The notes below the pieces were generated by a model, which saw nothing but the letters and a program-made list of their open reading frames with translations, made no database searches and was not told the DNA's origin. Below, piece by piece: positions 42,934 through 51,325 of a DNA stretch of 57,149 nucleotides. A program made the translations under genes and the position numbers. Source of the DNA: Flavobacteriales bacterium (GTDB taxonomy: Bacteria; Bacteroidota; Bacteroidia; Flavobacteriales_D; Sanyastnellaceae); the NCBI GenBank assembly GCA_002683345.1, contig NYSX01000091.1, positions 1 to 57,149 of the forward strand, given 5' to 3'. Position 1 is the stretch's first letter. Each line of letters opens with the position of its first letter.

Positions 42934-43685
42934 GAGATGGTCTTGCGCAACTCCCGCATGATTTTGGAGGCGAAAATGAACTCGTTGAGCGCCTCGCTTT
43001 TTGCGGTCAGGAGCTCAGAGGTAGGTCCGTTCCAAGCGATTTGGCCTTGGTGGACAAAGTGAATGAAATCCGAGGCCTCCATGACGCTGTTCATGTCGTG
43101 GGAGACCACCACCGTGGTCATGTTGAATTCACGGGTCAAATCGCCGATGAGGTTGTCGATGACGATGGCGGTTTGGGGATCCAGCCCCGAGTTGGGTTCG
43201 TCGCAAAAGAGGTACTTGGGGTTCATCGCAATGGCCCGGGCGATGCCCACGCGCTTCTGCATCCCGCCGCTGAGCTCGGAGGGGAACTTGTCCGTGGCAT
43301 GGGTCAATTCGACGCGCTCGAGGCAAAAGGCCGCCCTGTCGCGCATCTCCGCTTCCGTCGCGTCGCTGAACATGCGCAAGGGGAACATCACGTTTTCCGC
43401 CACCGTCATGCTGTCGAACAAGGCGCTGCCCTGAAAGAGCATGCCGATTTCCTGGCGGACGGCCTTGCGGCCCTGGCGGTCCATCTCCGTGAAGTTGCGG
43501 CCGTCGTAGGTGACGTGGCCCTGGTCTGGCTCGAGGAGTCCGACCGTGCATTTGGTCAGGACGCTCTTCCCCGAACCGCTTCGGCCAATGATGAAATTGA
43601 CCTTCCCCGGGTGGAACTGGGCGGAGACGTCGCGCAAGACGGTTTGGGCTCCAAAGGACTTCGACACGTTGTGAATCTCAATCAT
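42930..43685 (-). CDS. mlaF: MlaF-like ABC transporter ATP-binding protein
   Basis: The ATPase of a Mla-type phospholipid transporter. The 251-residue protein has Walker A GRSGSGKSVLTK, the signature LSGGMQKRVGIARA, Walker B YLFCDEPNSGLDP and the H-loop VVVSHDMNS. The signature form LSGGMQKRVGIARAIA is typical of MlaF. It follows mlaE by 11 bases. No MlaD-type MCE protein is in the window; the gene after mlaF is the IYD-like flavoprotein. Confidence 0.93.
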   Translation of the reverse strand: MIEIHNVSKSFGAQTVLRDVSAQFHPGKVNFIIGRSGSGKSVLTKCTVGLLEPDQGHVTYDGRNFTEMDRQGRKAVRQEIGMLFQGSALFDSMTVAENVMFPLRMFSDATEAEMRDRAAFCLERVELTHATDKFPSELSGGMQKRVGIARAIAMNPKYLFCDEPNSGLDPQTAIVIDNLIGDLTREFNMTTVVVSHDMNSVMEASDFIHFVHQGQIAWNGPTSELLTAKSEALNEFIFASKIMRELRKTIS

Positions 43686-43696
43686 CGCCCGCGTCT

Positions 43697-44434
43697 TTAG
43701 CCGAGAAGCATTTGGGTCAACAACAAATTCGCCACCATCACAATCACCACCGCATAGACCACGGCCTTGGTGCTGCTGCGTCCCACCTCAAGTGCGCCGC
43801 CGGAGGTGAAGTACCCGTGATAGGCGCTCACCGAGCTGATGATGAGGGCAAACACGCAGGTTTTGATCAGGGCGTACGTCACGTCAAAGGCGTTAAAATC
43901 GATCTGCATGCCGTACTCGAAATCCGCAGCGGAGCTGACCCCCGTCGAGACGCCCACCCACAATCCTGCCCCGATGCCGAGGGCCATGCTCAGGATGACG
44001 AGGAACGGGATGCACGTGAGGGCCGCGATCATCTTGGGGAGCACGAGGTAGCCCGCGCTGTTGACGCCCATGATTTCGAGGGCGTCGATTTGTTCTGTGA
44101 CCCGCATGGTCCCGAGCTGAGACGCAATGTTGGACCCCACCTTGCCAGCCAAAATCACCGGGATCAACGTGGGACTGAACTCCAAAATCATGGTCTGGCG
44201 GACCGTGAATCCAATCGTGTACACGGGGATCCATCCGCCGATTTGGTGTGCGGTCTGAATGCAAATGACCGCCCCCATGAAGACACTCAAAAGGGCCACA
44301 ATGCCCAAGCTCTGCAGCCCAATGGCGTTCATTTCCTCCACCAGCAATTTGCGGAACACCGCGCCTTGCTCCGGACGGCGCAACACACTCCTCATGAAGG
44401 AAGCGTAGCGGCCGATGTGGAAGAACAAACCCAT
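43697..44434 (-). CDS. mlaE: MlaE-like ABC transporter permease
   Basis: The membrane subunit paired with MlaF. The 245-residue protein has five or so membrane segments and the family landmarks VEEMNAIGLQSLGIVALLSVFMGAVICIQ, EFSPTLIPVILAGKVGSNIASQLGTMRVTEQIDAL and GVSSAADFEYGMQIDF. The ATG at 44434 is preferred over an upstream TTG; a TACCTTCG box 4 bases ahead supports it. It is divergent from the small lipoprotein gene with only 30 bases between the starts. Confidence 0.92.
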   Translation of the reverse strand: MGLFFHIGRYASFMRSVLRRPEQGAVFRKLLVEEMNAIGLQSLGIVALLSVFMGAVICIQTAHQIGGWIPVYTIGFTVRQTMILEFSPTLIPVILAGKVGSNIASQLGTMRVTEQIDALEIMGVNSAGYLVLPKMIAALTCIPFLVILSMALGIGAGLWVGVSTGVSSAADFEYGMQIDFNAFDVTYALIKTCVFALIISSVSAYHGYFTSGGALEVGRSSTKAVVYAVVIVMVANLLLTQMLLG

Positions 44435-44438
44435 GGGA

Positions 44439-44446
44439 CGAAGGTA
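44439..44446 (-). promoter_or_regulatory. TACCTTCG box 4 bases before the mlaE start
   Basis: Minus-strand TAnnTT(T/C)G match. With the plus-strand box at 44452-44459 it forms a mirror pair separated by 5 bases. Confidence 0.5.
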
Positions 44447-44451
44447 CAAGC

Positions 44452-44459
44452 TAACTTCG
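44452..44459 (+). promoter_or_regulatory. TAACTTCG box 5 bases before the small lipoprotein start
   Basis: Plus-strand TAnnTT(T/C)G match, facing away from the mlaE box. It predicts a leaderless lipoprotein-manC transcript. Confidence 0.5.
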
Positions 44460-44464
44460 CGGCC

Positions 44465-44599
44465 ATGAACCAGAAAGGAATTGGACTTTGCTTGGCCGTG
44501 CTCGCCCTGTGTTTGGCAGGTTGCACCACGACCAAAGCCTCCAAAGGAAAGTGTCCGACATGCCCTGAGTGGTCCGTCCCTTCACAACCCCCACGCTGA
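44465..44599 (+). CDS. Very small lipoprotein (44 aa) with Cys-Pro motifs
   Basis: MNQKGIGLCLAVLALCLAGC is a complete lipoprotein signal with lipobox LAGC (Cys20). The mature peptide would be only 25 residues: TTTKASKGKCPTCPEWSVP and a short Pro-Arg end. Support for a real gene comes from the lipobox, the promoter box 5 bases before the ATG and the manC start only 6 bases after the stop. Tiny lipoproteins with a KCPxx motif occur in other Bacteroidota, but I cannot name a family or a function. The two Cys of CPTC could form a disulfide or bind metal. Confidence 0.72.
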   Translation: MNQKGIGLCLAVLALCLAGCTTTKASKGKCPTCPEWSVPSQPPR

Positions 44600-44604
44600 C
44601 GCCC

Positions 44605-45696
44605 ATGGCCCACGAAGCACACACGTACGCGGTCATCATGGCCGGCGGCATCGGGTCGCGGTTTTGGCCCATGTCGAGAAGCGCAGAGCCCAAGCAGTTC
44701 CTGGACATTCTCGGAACAGGCCGCTCCCTGATTCGTATGACGTTTGACCGTTTGGAAAAGCTCGTCCCCGCCGAGAACATCTTGGTGGTGACCAATGCCC
44801 GGTACCGCGATCAAGTCGCCACGCACCTTCCCGAGATGCCCGCCGAGAACATCTTGTGCGAGCCCTTCATGCGCAACACCGCCCCGTGCATCGCCTACGC
44901 CAACGCCGTCATCGCCGCGCGCGACCCGCAGGCTTCGGTGGTCGTGGCGCCTTCGGATCACTTGATTTTGGACGAATCAGGATTCCTCGACGTGTGCCGC
45001 ACAGCGTTGGACACCACGCGCAACACCACGAGCTTGGTGACGCTGGGCATCCAACCCACCCGCCCAGACACTGGCTACGGCTACATCCAGTACGAGGAGC
45101 CCCACGACGAAGCGCGTTCCGAAGTTCGCCCGGTCAAAACCTTCACGGAAAAGCCCGACTTGGCCACGGCCGAGACGTTCTTGGCCTCCGGTGAGTTTTG
45201 CTGGAACAGCGGCATTTTCGTGTGGTCGTTGAGCAACATCCAAGCTGCCTTCGAAGCCCATTTGCCCGACATGTTCGCCGAATTCGCGGACGCCGACTTG
45301 ACCAACCCGACCGAGCTCAATGCGGTCTATGGCAACTGCGAAAACATCAGCATCGACTACGGCATCATGGAAAAGGCGTCACAAGTGCAAGTGGTGCTTT
45401 GTGACATCGGATGGAGCGACTTGGGCACGTGGGGCAGCCTGAAGGACAAACTGCCGCCCGACGACCATGGCAATGCAGCCGCGCACGTGCGGTTGCGGGC
45501 CGTCGACGCCCGCGACAACCTCGTGGTGGGCACGCCCGGCGAGGGACCCCAAAAGCTGGTCGCCCTGAAGGGCCTCGACGGCTACATCGTGGTGGACACC
45601 CCCCACGCCTTGCTGGTCTGTCCCGCGACGGACGAGCAGTGGATCAAAGAGCTCGTGGGGGACCTCAAACGCGACGAAGGCGAACCGTTGGTGTAA
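44605..45696 (+). CDS. manC: Mannose-1-phosphate guanylyltransferase
   Basis: Makes GDP-mannose from GTP and mannose 1-phosphate, a sugar donor for polysaccharide, LPS or glycoprotein. The 363-residue protein has the nucleotidyltransferase signature MAGGIGSRFWPMSRSAEPKQF (about residues 12-32), VVAPSDHLI, the mannose-binding FTEKPD and the IDYGIMEKA segment. It lacks the C-terminal isomerase domain of bifunctional ManC/AlgA. I chose ATG 44605, just after the small lipoprotein; an open frame upstream overlaps that gene. Confidence 0.93.
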   Translation: MAHEAHTYAVIMAGGIGSRFWPMSRSAEPKQFLDILGTGRSLIRMTFDRLEKLVPAENILVVTNARYRDQVATHLPEMPAENILCEPFMRNTAPCIAYANAVIAARDPQASVVVAPSDHLILDESGFLDVCRTALDTTRNTTSLVTLGIQPTRPDTGYGYIQYEEPHDEARSEVRPVKTFTEKPDLATAETFLASGEFCWNSGIFVWSLSNIQAAFEAHLPDMFAEFADADLTNPTELNAVYGNCENISIDYGIMEKASQVQVVLCDIGWSDLGTWGSLKDKLPPDDHGNAAAHVRLRAVDARDNLVVGTPGEGPQKLVALKGLDGYIVVDTPHALLVCPATDEQWIKELVGDLKRDEGEPLV

Positions 45697-45731
45697 CAGC
45701 CCGCCTTCGCGTCGTAGGGAATGCGCCGAGA

Positions 45732-47126
45732 TCAGCGGCGTCCCACCATGTCGCCGGGCACGACCCAGGCGTCGTATTCTTCTTCCGTCAAGTAACCCGT
45801 GGCCAGTGCCGCAGCCTTGAGCGTGGTGCCCTCGGCGTGCGCCTTGCCCGCAATCTCGGCCGCCTTGTAGTAGCCAATCTTGGTGTTCAGCGCGGTCACC
45901 AGCATCAGGCTGTTGTTGACGAGTTCCGTGATGCGGTCCGTGTTGGCCTCGATGCCGTCCACGCAATGTTTCGCAAAAGACACGCACGCGTCGCCGAGCA
46001 GGCGCGCTGACTCGAGGATGTTGCGGGCCATCATGGGCTTGAACACGTTGAGCTCGTAGTGGCCCTGCGTGCCACCCACGGTGACCGCCACGTCGTTGCC
46101 CATCACCTGCGCGCAGACCATGGTCATGGCCTCGCACTGGGTCGGGTTCACTTTGCCAGGCATGATGCTCGACCCAGGCTCGTTGGCGGGGAGCAAGAGC
46201 TCGCCGATGCCCGAACGCGGCCCCGAACCCATCATCCGGATGTCGTTCGCGATTTTATTCAGGGAGACGGCGAGTTGCTTCAGGGCGCCGTGGCTTTCGA
46301 CAATCGCGTCGTGCGCCGCGAGGGCTTCAAACTTGTTCTCGGCCGTGACAAAGGGGTGACCCGTGGAGGCGGCGATGTGCTTGGCCACGAGGACGTCGTA
46401 GCCCTCGGGGGTGTTGATGCCAGTGCCGACGGCCGTGCCACCCAGGGCAAGCTGCTGCAGGTGAGACAACGTGTTGCGCAAGGCCTTCAGCCCAAACTCC
46501 AACTGCGCCACGTACCCCCCAAATTCCTGACCCAAGGTCAACGGCGTGGCGTCCATGAGGTGGGTCCGGCCGATCTTGACGATGTCGTCAAAGGCCTTCG
46601 CCTTCGCCGCCAACGCATCTCGCAAGCGCTCCACCCCGGGAAGGGTCGTTTCCACGATGGTGGCGTACGCCGCAATGTGCATGGCCGTGGGGAAGGTGTC
46701 GTTGGAGCTCTGGCTCTTGTTCACGTCGTCGTTGGGGTGAACCGGACGGTCGCCTTGGCCCAGGGTGCCCCCTGCGAGGACATGGGCGCGGTTGGCCACG
46801 ACCTCGTTGACGTTCATGTTGCTTTGGGTGCCCGACCCTGTTTGCCAAACCACCAGCGGAAACTGGTCGTCGAGCTTGCCCGCCAGGATTTCGTCGCAGG
46901 CCGCCACAATCAAGTCCTTCTTCGACGCGTCCATCGCCCCCAACTCGCAGTTGGTCATGGCCGCGGCACGCTTCAAGTGGGCAAACGCCCGGACGATCTC
47001 CATGGGCATCGAGCCCACGGGACCAATCTTGAAGTTGTTGCGTGAGCGCTCGGTTTGGGCGCCCCAGTATTTGTCAGCAGGCACGTGGACTTCGCCGAGC
47101 GTGTCTTTCTCAATGCGGGTGGACAT
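45732..47126 (-). CDS. fumC: Class II fumarate hydratase
   Basis: Hydrates fumarate to malate in the TCA cycle without an iron-sulfur cluster. The 464-residue protein has [27 protein letters not shown]-type opening segments, [19 protein letters not shown], the substrate segment [17 protein letters not shown] and the signature [16 protein letters not shown] (about residue 316). Length is typical. No start-proximal box was seen before its ATG. It converges with manC (35-base gap) and follows prfB on the same strand. Confidence 0.97.
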   Translation of the reverse strand: MSTRIEKDTLGEVHVPADKYWGAQTERSRNNFKIGPVGSMPMEIVRAFAHLKRAAAMTNCELGAMDASKKDLIVAACDEILAGKLDDQFPLVVWQTGSGTQSNMNVNEVVANRAHVLAGGTLGQGDRPVHPNDDVNKSQSSNDTFPTAMHIAAYATIVETTLPGVERLRDALAAKAKAFDDIVKIGRTHLMDATPLTLGQEFGGYVAQLEFGLKALRNTLSHLQQLALGGTAVGTGINTPEGYDVLVAKHIAASTGHPFVTAENKFEALAAHDAIVESHGALKQLAVSLNKIANDIRMMGSGPRSGIGELLLPANEPGSSIMPGKVNPTQCEAMTMVCAQVMGNDVAVTVGGTQGHYELNVFKPMMARNILESARLLGDACVSFAKHCVDGIEANTDRITELVNNSLMLVTALNTKIGYYKAAEIAGKAHAEGTTLKAAALATGYLTEEEYDAWVVPGDMVGRR

Positions 47127-47163
47127 GGGAGGGTTGGTTTTCTGTACTTTTTTCGGAACGGCG

Positions 47164-48273
47164 TCAATCTAAGTCCGCGGTGTCCGCTCCGGCACCGGCG
47201 CCCATCAAAAAGGCTTTGAGGAAGCCATCGATGTCGCCGTTCATCACCGCGTCGACGTTGGAAGTTTCATGGCCGGTACGCACGTCCTTAACCATTTTGT
47301 ATGGCTGCATGACGTAGGAGCGGATTTGGGATCCCCACTCAATCTTTTTCTTGCCGGCCTCAATCTCCGCACGGGCTTCGTTTCGCTTGGCGATCTCCAT
47401 TTCGTAGAGCTGCGACTTCAAAAGCTGCATGGCCTTTTCCTTGTTGCCCAGCTGAGAGCGCGTCTCGGTGTTGTCAATGATGATGCCCGTAGGCGCGTGA
47501 CGCAGACGTACCCCCGTCTCGACCTTGTTCACGTTCTGGCCACCTGCCCCGCCCGAGCGGAAGGTTTCCCATGTAATGTCGGAGGGGTTGACGTGAATTT
47601 CAATCGTGTCGTCGACCAAGGGGTACACGTACACACTCACGAAACTCGTGTGCCGGCGCGCGTTGCTGTCGAACGGGCTGATGCGCACCAAGCGGTGAAC
47701 GCCATTCTCACCCTTCAACATCCCAAACGCAAAGTCCCCGTCAAATTCCATGGTGACTTGCTTGATGCCCGCGACTTCGCCGTCTTGCAGGTCGAGTTCC
47801 TTGACCTTGAATCCGTTCTTGTCGCCGTACATCCGGTACATCCGCATGAGCATGGACGCCCAATCGCAGCTCTCAGTACCGCCGGCGCCCGACGTGATTT
47901 GCATCACGGCGTTGAGGCTGTCTTCTTCGGCGCTGAGCATGTTTTTGAACTCGAGTTCCTCCACGGCCGTGCTCGCCGCCTCGAAGGCTTTGTCCACTTC
48001 GGACTCCTCTTCTTCACCGGCTTTCATGAACTCGTACAACACGGACAAATCTTCTACCGAAGAGGCACAGTCGTCGTAGGCCTGAACCCAACTTTTCTTG
48101 GTCCGCATGCGCTTCATGACCTTCTCCGCCTCCTTCGGATCAGCCCAAAACTCCGGATCCTGCGTCAGCTTCTCGTCCTCCGCGATTTCCATGCGCTTTT
48201 GTTCTACCCCGAGGTAGCCCTTCAATTCTTCGACGCGCTTGCTCAGGGCGTTGATTTGGTCGACCGTCAACAT
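47164..48273 (-). CDS. prfB: Peptide chain release factor 2, without programmed frameshift
   Basis: RF2 ends translation at UGA and UAA. The 369-residue protein has the recognition tripeptide in [14 protein letters not shown], the catalytic GGQ in [14 protein letters not shown] (about residue 241) and the acceptor WGSQIRSYV near the end. In many bacteria codon 26 is a UGA read by a +1 shift after LRGYL. Here the matching place (LKGYLGVEQ) is read straight through with CTC GGG GTA, so that autoregulation is absent. A TACTTTTG box lies 4 bases before the ATG. Confidence 0.96.
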   Translation of the reverse strand: MLTVDQINALSKRVEELKGYLGVEQKRMEIAEDEKLTQDPEFWADPKEAEKVMKRMRTKKSWVQAYDDCASSVEDLSVLYEFMKAGEEEESEVDKAFEAASTAVEELEFKNMLSAEEDSLNAVMQITSGAGGTESCDWASMLMRMYRMYGDKNGFKVKELDLQDGEVAGIKQVTMEFDGDFAFGMLKGENGVHRLVRISPFDSNARRHTSFVSVYVYPLVDDTIEIHVNPSDITWETFRSGGAGGQNVNKVETGVRLRHAPTGIIIDNTETRSQLGNKEKAMQLLKSQLYEMEIAKRNEARAEIEAGKKKIEWGSQIRSYVMQPYKMVKDVRTGHETSNVDAVMNGDIDGFLKAFLMGAGAGADTADLD

Positions 48274-48277
48274 GGGA

Positions 48278-48285
48278 CAAAAGTA
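48278..48285 (-). promoter_or_regulatory. -7 box (TACTTTTG) 4 bases before the prfB start
   Basis: A perfect minus-strand TAnnTTTG, same octamer and spacing as at recO. It predicts a leaderless prfB transcript. Confidence 0.55.
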
Positions 48286-48316
48286 GGCTCCGCGCGCCGT
48301 CTCCCGAAGCGTCCGC

Positions 48317-48841
48317 TCACGAATCGGCCCCGGCTTCTCGCCGGGCTGTCTTGGTCACGTGGTCGAGCGCCGTCCAAACCATGCGCTGGGGAAAGCCCCG
48401 CTGCATCAACCACCGAATCACCCTGTCCTGGTGCGCCTCCAACTCGTCCTTGCGTCGCGCGAGAAGCCGGTTGGCCGAGGCTTGCCATTGGTCCTCCGGA
48501 ATGGCCTGGATGGCGCGGTCCGCCACGCCCCCGCTCACGCCCCGCGACGCGAGGCCTGCCTTGATCTTCAATGGGCCCCACGACTTGTGCTCGTGGTGGA
48601 CACGGGTGTACGACTCCGCACACCTCGCGTCGTCGACGTACTTGTCCTCCCGCAGGGCGGCCATCCAATCTTCAGACCACACTTCTGCCCGCGAAGCGGA
48701 CGGGGGCGTGGCCATCTTCGCCATGACATCGCGCATTTTCTCCCAAACCTCACGCTCGGTCCGGTCGCGAAGGCCGCACCACTTTTGGAGGCGTGCGAGG
48801 CCCGCGGTTTGGGCTTTCTTCTCCTTCAAATCCTGTTCCAC
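48317..48841 (-). CDS. recX: RecX family regulatory protein
   Basis: RecX proteins modulate RecA filaments. The 174-residue, basic, helical protein fits the family: [22 protein letters not shown] at the start, the [35 protein letters not shown] core and the C-terminal [17 protein letters not shown] repeat. No in-frame ATG precedes the core. I chose GTG 48841 because it gives the usual distance to the first repeat, and a CACCTTCG sequence lies 4 bases ahead, one base off the box seen elsewhere; a TTG at 48886 is the other choice. recA is not in the window. It is divergent from the DUF349 gene. Confidence 0.82.
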   Translation of the reverse strand: MEQDLKEKKAQTAGLARLQKWCGLRDRTEREVWEKMRDVMAKMATPPSASRAEVWSEDWMAALREDKYVDDARCAESYTRVHHEHKSWGPLKIKAGLASRGVSGGVADRAIQAIPEDQWQASANRLLARRKDELEAHQDRVIRWLMQRGFPQRMVWTALDHVTKTARREAGADS

Positions 48842-48903
48842 GGTCCGAAGGTGCGTAGAAATCCCGTATTTTGCAGTCTCTAACAACCCCCAACTTTACC
48901 GCC

Positions 48904-50607
48904 ATGCGGTCTGAACTTTTGCAACGTATCCAAACCCTCCTTCAGAACGAGGATTTGGAGGCCATCCGCAAGGATGTGCGCACCGACATCGATTCGTTTC
49001 GTTCCCTGATCCAGGAAGACTTCCGCGCCCAACGCGAGGCCTGGGAGAAGGAGGAGCACGAGGACGACGAGAAATTCCAATTCCAGCCCAGCCCCGAAGA
49101 GCTTCAGTTCAACGAGCTGGTGGACCAATTCAAAACCCGTGAAAAGTCCTGGCGTCAGCGCATTGCCGAAGAGCAGCGGGCCAACTTGGAGGTCAAGACC
49201 GGATTGATTGAGGCCCTTCGGAGCATCATCCAGGAAGAGGAAAACATCGGTGCCGCGTTTGCCCGTTTCAACGAGGTTCGGGAGAAGTGGGAAGCCACGG
49301 GCGACGTTCCCGGCGACCGCTACAAAGAGACCCACGACGAGTACCACCGTCTGCGCGACGAATTCTTCTACAACATCAACATCTACAAGCAGCTCCAAGA
49401 GCACGACTTGCAGAAGAACCTGAAATTGAAAGAAGGACTCATTGAGCAAGCCAAGACCTTGGCCACCATGGAAGACCTCAAGGAGCGCGAAACGCTTGCA
49501 CGGGGACTTCAAAAGCAGTGGTTTGACATTGGCCCTTCGCCACGCGAAACGTTCCAAGAATTGGCGGACACGTTCTTTGGGCTGACCCGCGAAACCTTTG
49601 ACGCCGTCAAGGAATACTACGACGGGGTGCGCGCCCAATTCGAAGTCCACAAAGGCGAGAAAGAAGCGCTCATTTCTGCGCTCACCGAACTCTTGACCGA
49701 AGACATCAACGATCACAAAGCCTGGCAAAGTGCCACGGGCAAGGTGATCGACCTCCAAGCCAAGTGGAAGGCCACGGGCTTTGCCGGCAAGGAGCACAAC
49801 GAGGCGTTGTGGAGCCAATTCCGCGAAGCCGCCGACGTGTTCTTCGAGCGCAAGCAAGTCTTCTACGACCGCGTCAAGGCCTCCAGCAAAGTGGCCAAGG
49901 AGAAGAAAATCAAGTTGATCGAACAGGCGGAAGGCATCCAAAACAGCACCGACTGGAAGGCGACCTCCGACGCCATGATCCGACTCCAAAAAGAATGGAA
50001 GGCCGCCGGCCCTTGTGCACCCGGGGACGAACACCGCCTCTGGAAGAAATTCCGAGAAGCACAGGACGTGTTCTTCAAAGCCAAGAAGGCCCAGTTTGCG
50101 GACCGTGGCAAGGAAGAGAAGGCCAACCTCGCCTTGAAAATGGCCTTGCTCGAAAAGATCGAAGCCTTCACCATCTCGGACAACCGCAATGTCGACTTGG
50201 ACACCCTCAAAGGGTTCTCCACCGAATGGCGGGAAATCGGCTTCATTCCCCGAAAGAACCTCGATTCGGTGATGGAGCGCTTCCGCACGGCCATGGACAA
50301 GCATTACGACGCCTTGTCTGCCGCGCGGTCCGAACGCAGCGTGCAGACCTACGGCAAGCGCATTGAAAAGCTCGCCTCGGGAGACAGCCGCGACCTCCGA
50401 CGCGAGCAAAGCATCCTGCGCGACAAGATTTCACGCCTCCAGCAACGCATCACTTCCACAGAGGAGAACATGGAGCGCTTCACCGGCAAGGGTGCGGAAT
50501 CCATTCGCGAGCAGGCCGCCAAGACCATCAAGAACTACCGGCGGGAAATCGACGAAATCAAGGCCAAGCTCAAGATGCTTCGCGAAGCCGCGAATCCCGA
50601 GTCTTAA
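48904..50607 (+). CDS. DUF349 domain coiled-coil protein
   Basis: A 567-residue, highly charged, almost wholly alpha-helical protein. DUF349 units repeat at least four times, each with the pattern Wxx(I/T)G and a following phenylalanine-rich helix: REKWEATGDVPGDRY, QKQWFDIGPSPRETF, QAKWKATGFAGKEHN, QKEWKAAGPCAPGDE and STEWREIGFIPRKNL. The end is a long coiled coil (ISRLQQRITSTEENM). DUF349 proteins are common in Bacteroidota and their role is not known. ATG 48904 is chosen; a TTG further upstream is unlikely. CAACTTTA, 5 bases before the ATG, is a two-mismatch version of the start-proximal box. Confidence 0.9.
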   Translation: MRSELLQRIQTLLQNEDLEAIRKDVRTDIDSFRSLIQEDFRAQREAWEKEEHEDDEKFQFQPSPEELQFNELVDQFKTREKSWRQRIAEEQRANLEVKTGLIEALRSIIQEEENIGAAFARFNEVREKWEATGDVPGDRYKETHDEYHRLRDEFFYNINIYKQLQEHDLQKNLKLKEGLIEQAKTLATMEDLKERETLARGLQKQWFDIGPSPRETFQELADTFFGLTRETFDAVKEYYDGVRAQFEVHKGEKEALISALTELLTEDINDHKAWQSATGKVIDLQAKWKATGFAGKEHNEALWSQFREAADVFFERKQVFYDRVKASSKVAKEKKIKLIEQAEGIQNSTDWKATSDAMIRLQKEWKAAGPCAPGDEHRLWKKFREAQDVFFKAKKAQFADRGKEEKANLALKMALLEKIEAFTISDNRNVDLDTLKGFSTEWREIGFIPRKNLDSVMERFRTAMDKHYDALSAARSERSVQTYGKRIEKLASGDSRDLRREQSILRDKISRLQQRITSTEENMERFTGKGAESIREQAAKTIKNYRREIDEIKAKLKMLREAANPES

Positions 50608-50620
50608 GCCCAGCCTGCAT

Positions 50621-51286
50621 TCAGTTTTCGGCGTGCACATGCCCCTCGAGGCACGTGCTTGTCCATCCCGCCCCCTTCAGCCACGACAGGTATTCCGGCA
50701 GCACCATGCGCAAGATCTCTGCACACTTGGCGCTGTCGTGAAAGACCACGATGCTGCCCGGACGGGTGTGGCGCTTCAACCGCTGCAGGACCTTCGCGGC
50801 ACCTGACGAACCGTGCACAGCGTAGTCGCCGCTGAGGACCGTCCACATGACGATCTGGGCATGGGGGCGCAAGGCCAAGCACTGTTCCCGCGTCACCTTT
50901 CCATGTGGCGGGCGAAACAGCCCGGATCCGCCCAAAGACGCGCGGGCCGAGGCCACGTACGCCTCCACATGGGTGTGCCACCCATGCTCGTGATTCATCG
51001 TGTGCCCACCGACGGTGTGGCCCCGTGAAATGACTTCCTTCAAAAGCGCGGGATGCCTCTTGGCTTGGGCGCCCACCACGAAGAAGGTGGCCGTCATGTC
51101 GTGGGCATCGAGTTGGTCCAGCACCCAGGGCGTGATGGACGGTTCCGGGCCGTCGTCAAATGTCACATGCACGGCCTTTGATGCGTCCGTGGCCCATCGC
51201 GTGCCAGGCCACCAACACTGCAAGGCAGGATGGAGCCAACGCGGAATGTGGGCAGGCCAAACCGCCCCAGATTTTGGGCCCTTCAT
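50621..51286 (-). CDS. Polysaccharide deacetylase (NodB/CE4 family)
   Basis: A 221-residue metal-dependent N-deacetylase. The five CE4 motifs are present: VTFDDGPEPS (two Asp), GGHTMNHEHG (HxxxH-type metal site), RPPHGKVT, the WTVLSGDY segment and IVVFHDS. Targets could be peptidoglycan or an exported glycan. No clear signal peptide is seen; WPAHIPRWLHPALQCWW near the start may be an uncleaved anchor. ATG 51286 leaves 39 bases to the divergent leuS start. The frame extends upstream through antisense leuS sequence and is not coding there. GACCTTCG lies 6 bases before the ATG. Confidence 0.88.
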   Translation of the reverse strand: MKGPKSGAVWPAHIPRWLHPALQCWWPGTRWATDASKAVHVTFDDGPEPSITPWVLDQLDAHDMTATFFVVGAQAKRHPALLKEVISRGHTVGGHTMNHEHGWHTHVEAYVASARASLGGSGLFRPPHGKVTREQCLALRPHAQIVMWTVLSGDYAVHGSSGAAKVLQRLKRHTRPGSIVVFHDSAKCAEILRMVLPEYLSWLKGAGWTSTCLEGHVHAEN

Positions 51287-51313
51287 TGTCCACGAAGGTC
51301 GACCCCCCGGGAT

Positions 51314-51321
51314 TAACTTTG
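51314..51321 (+). promoter_or_regulatory. -7 box (TAACTTTG) 4 bases before the leuS start
   Basis: A perfect TAnnTTTG ending 4 bases before the ATG at 51326. TTG at 51286-51288 is too distant (25 bases) to be a convincing -33 element. Confidence 0.55.
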
Positions 51322-51325
51322 CCGC

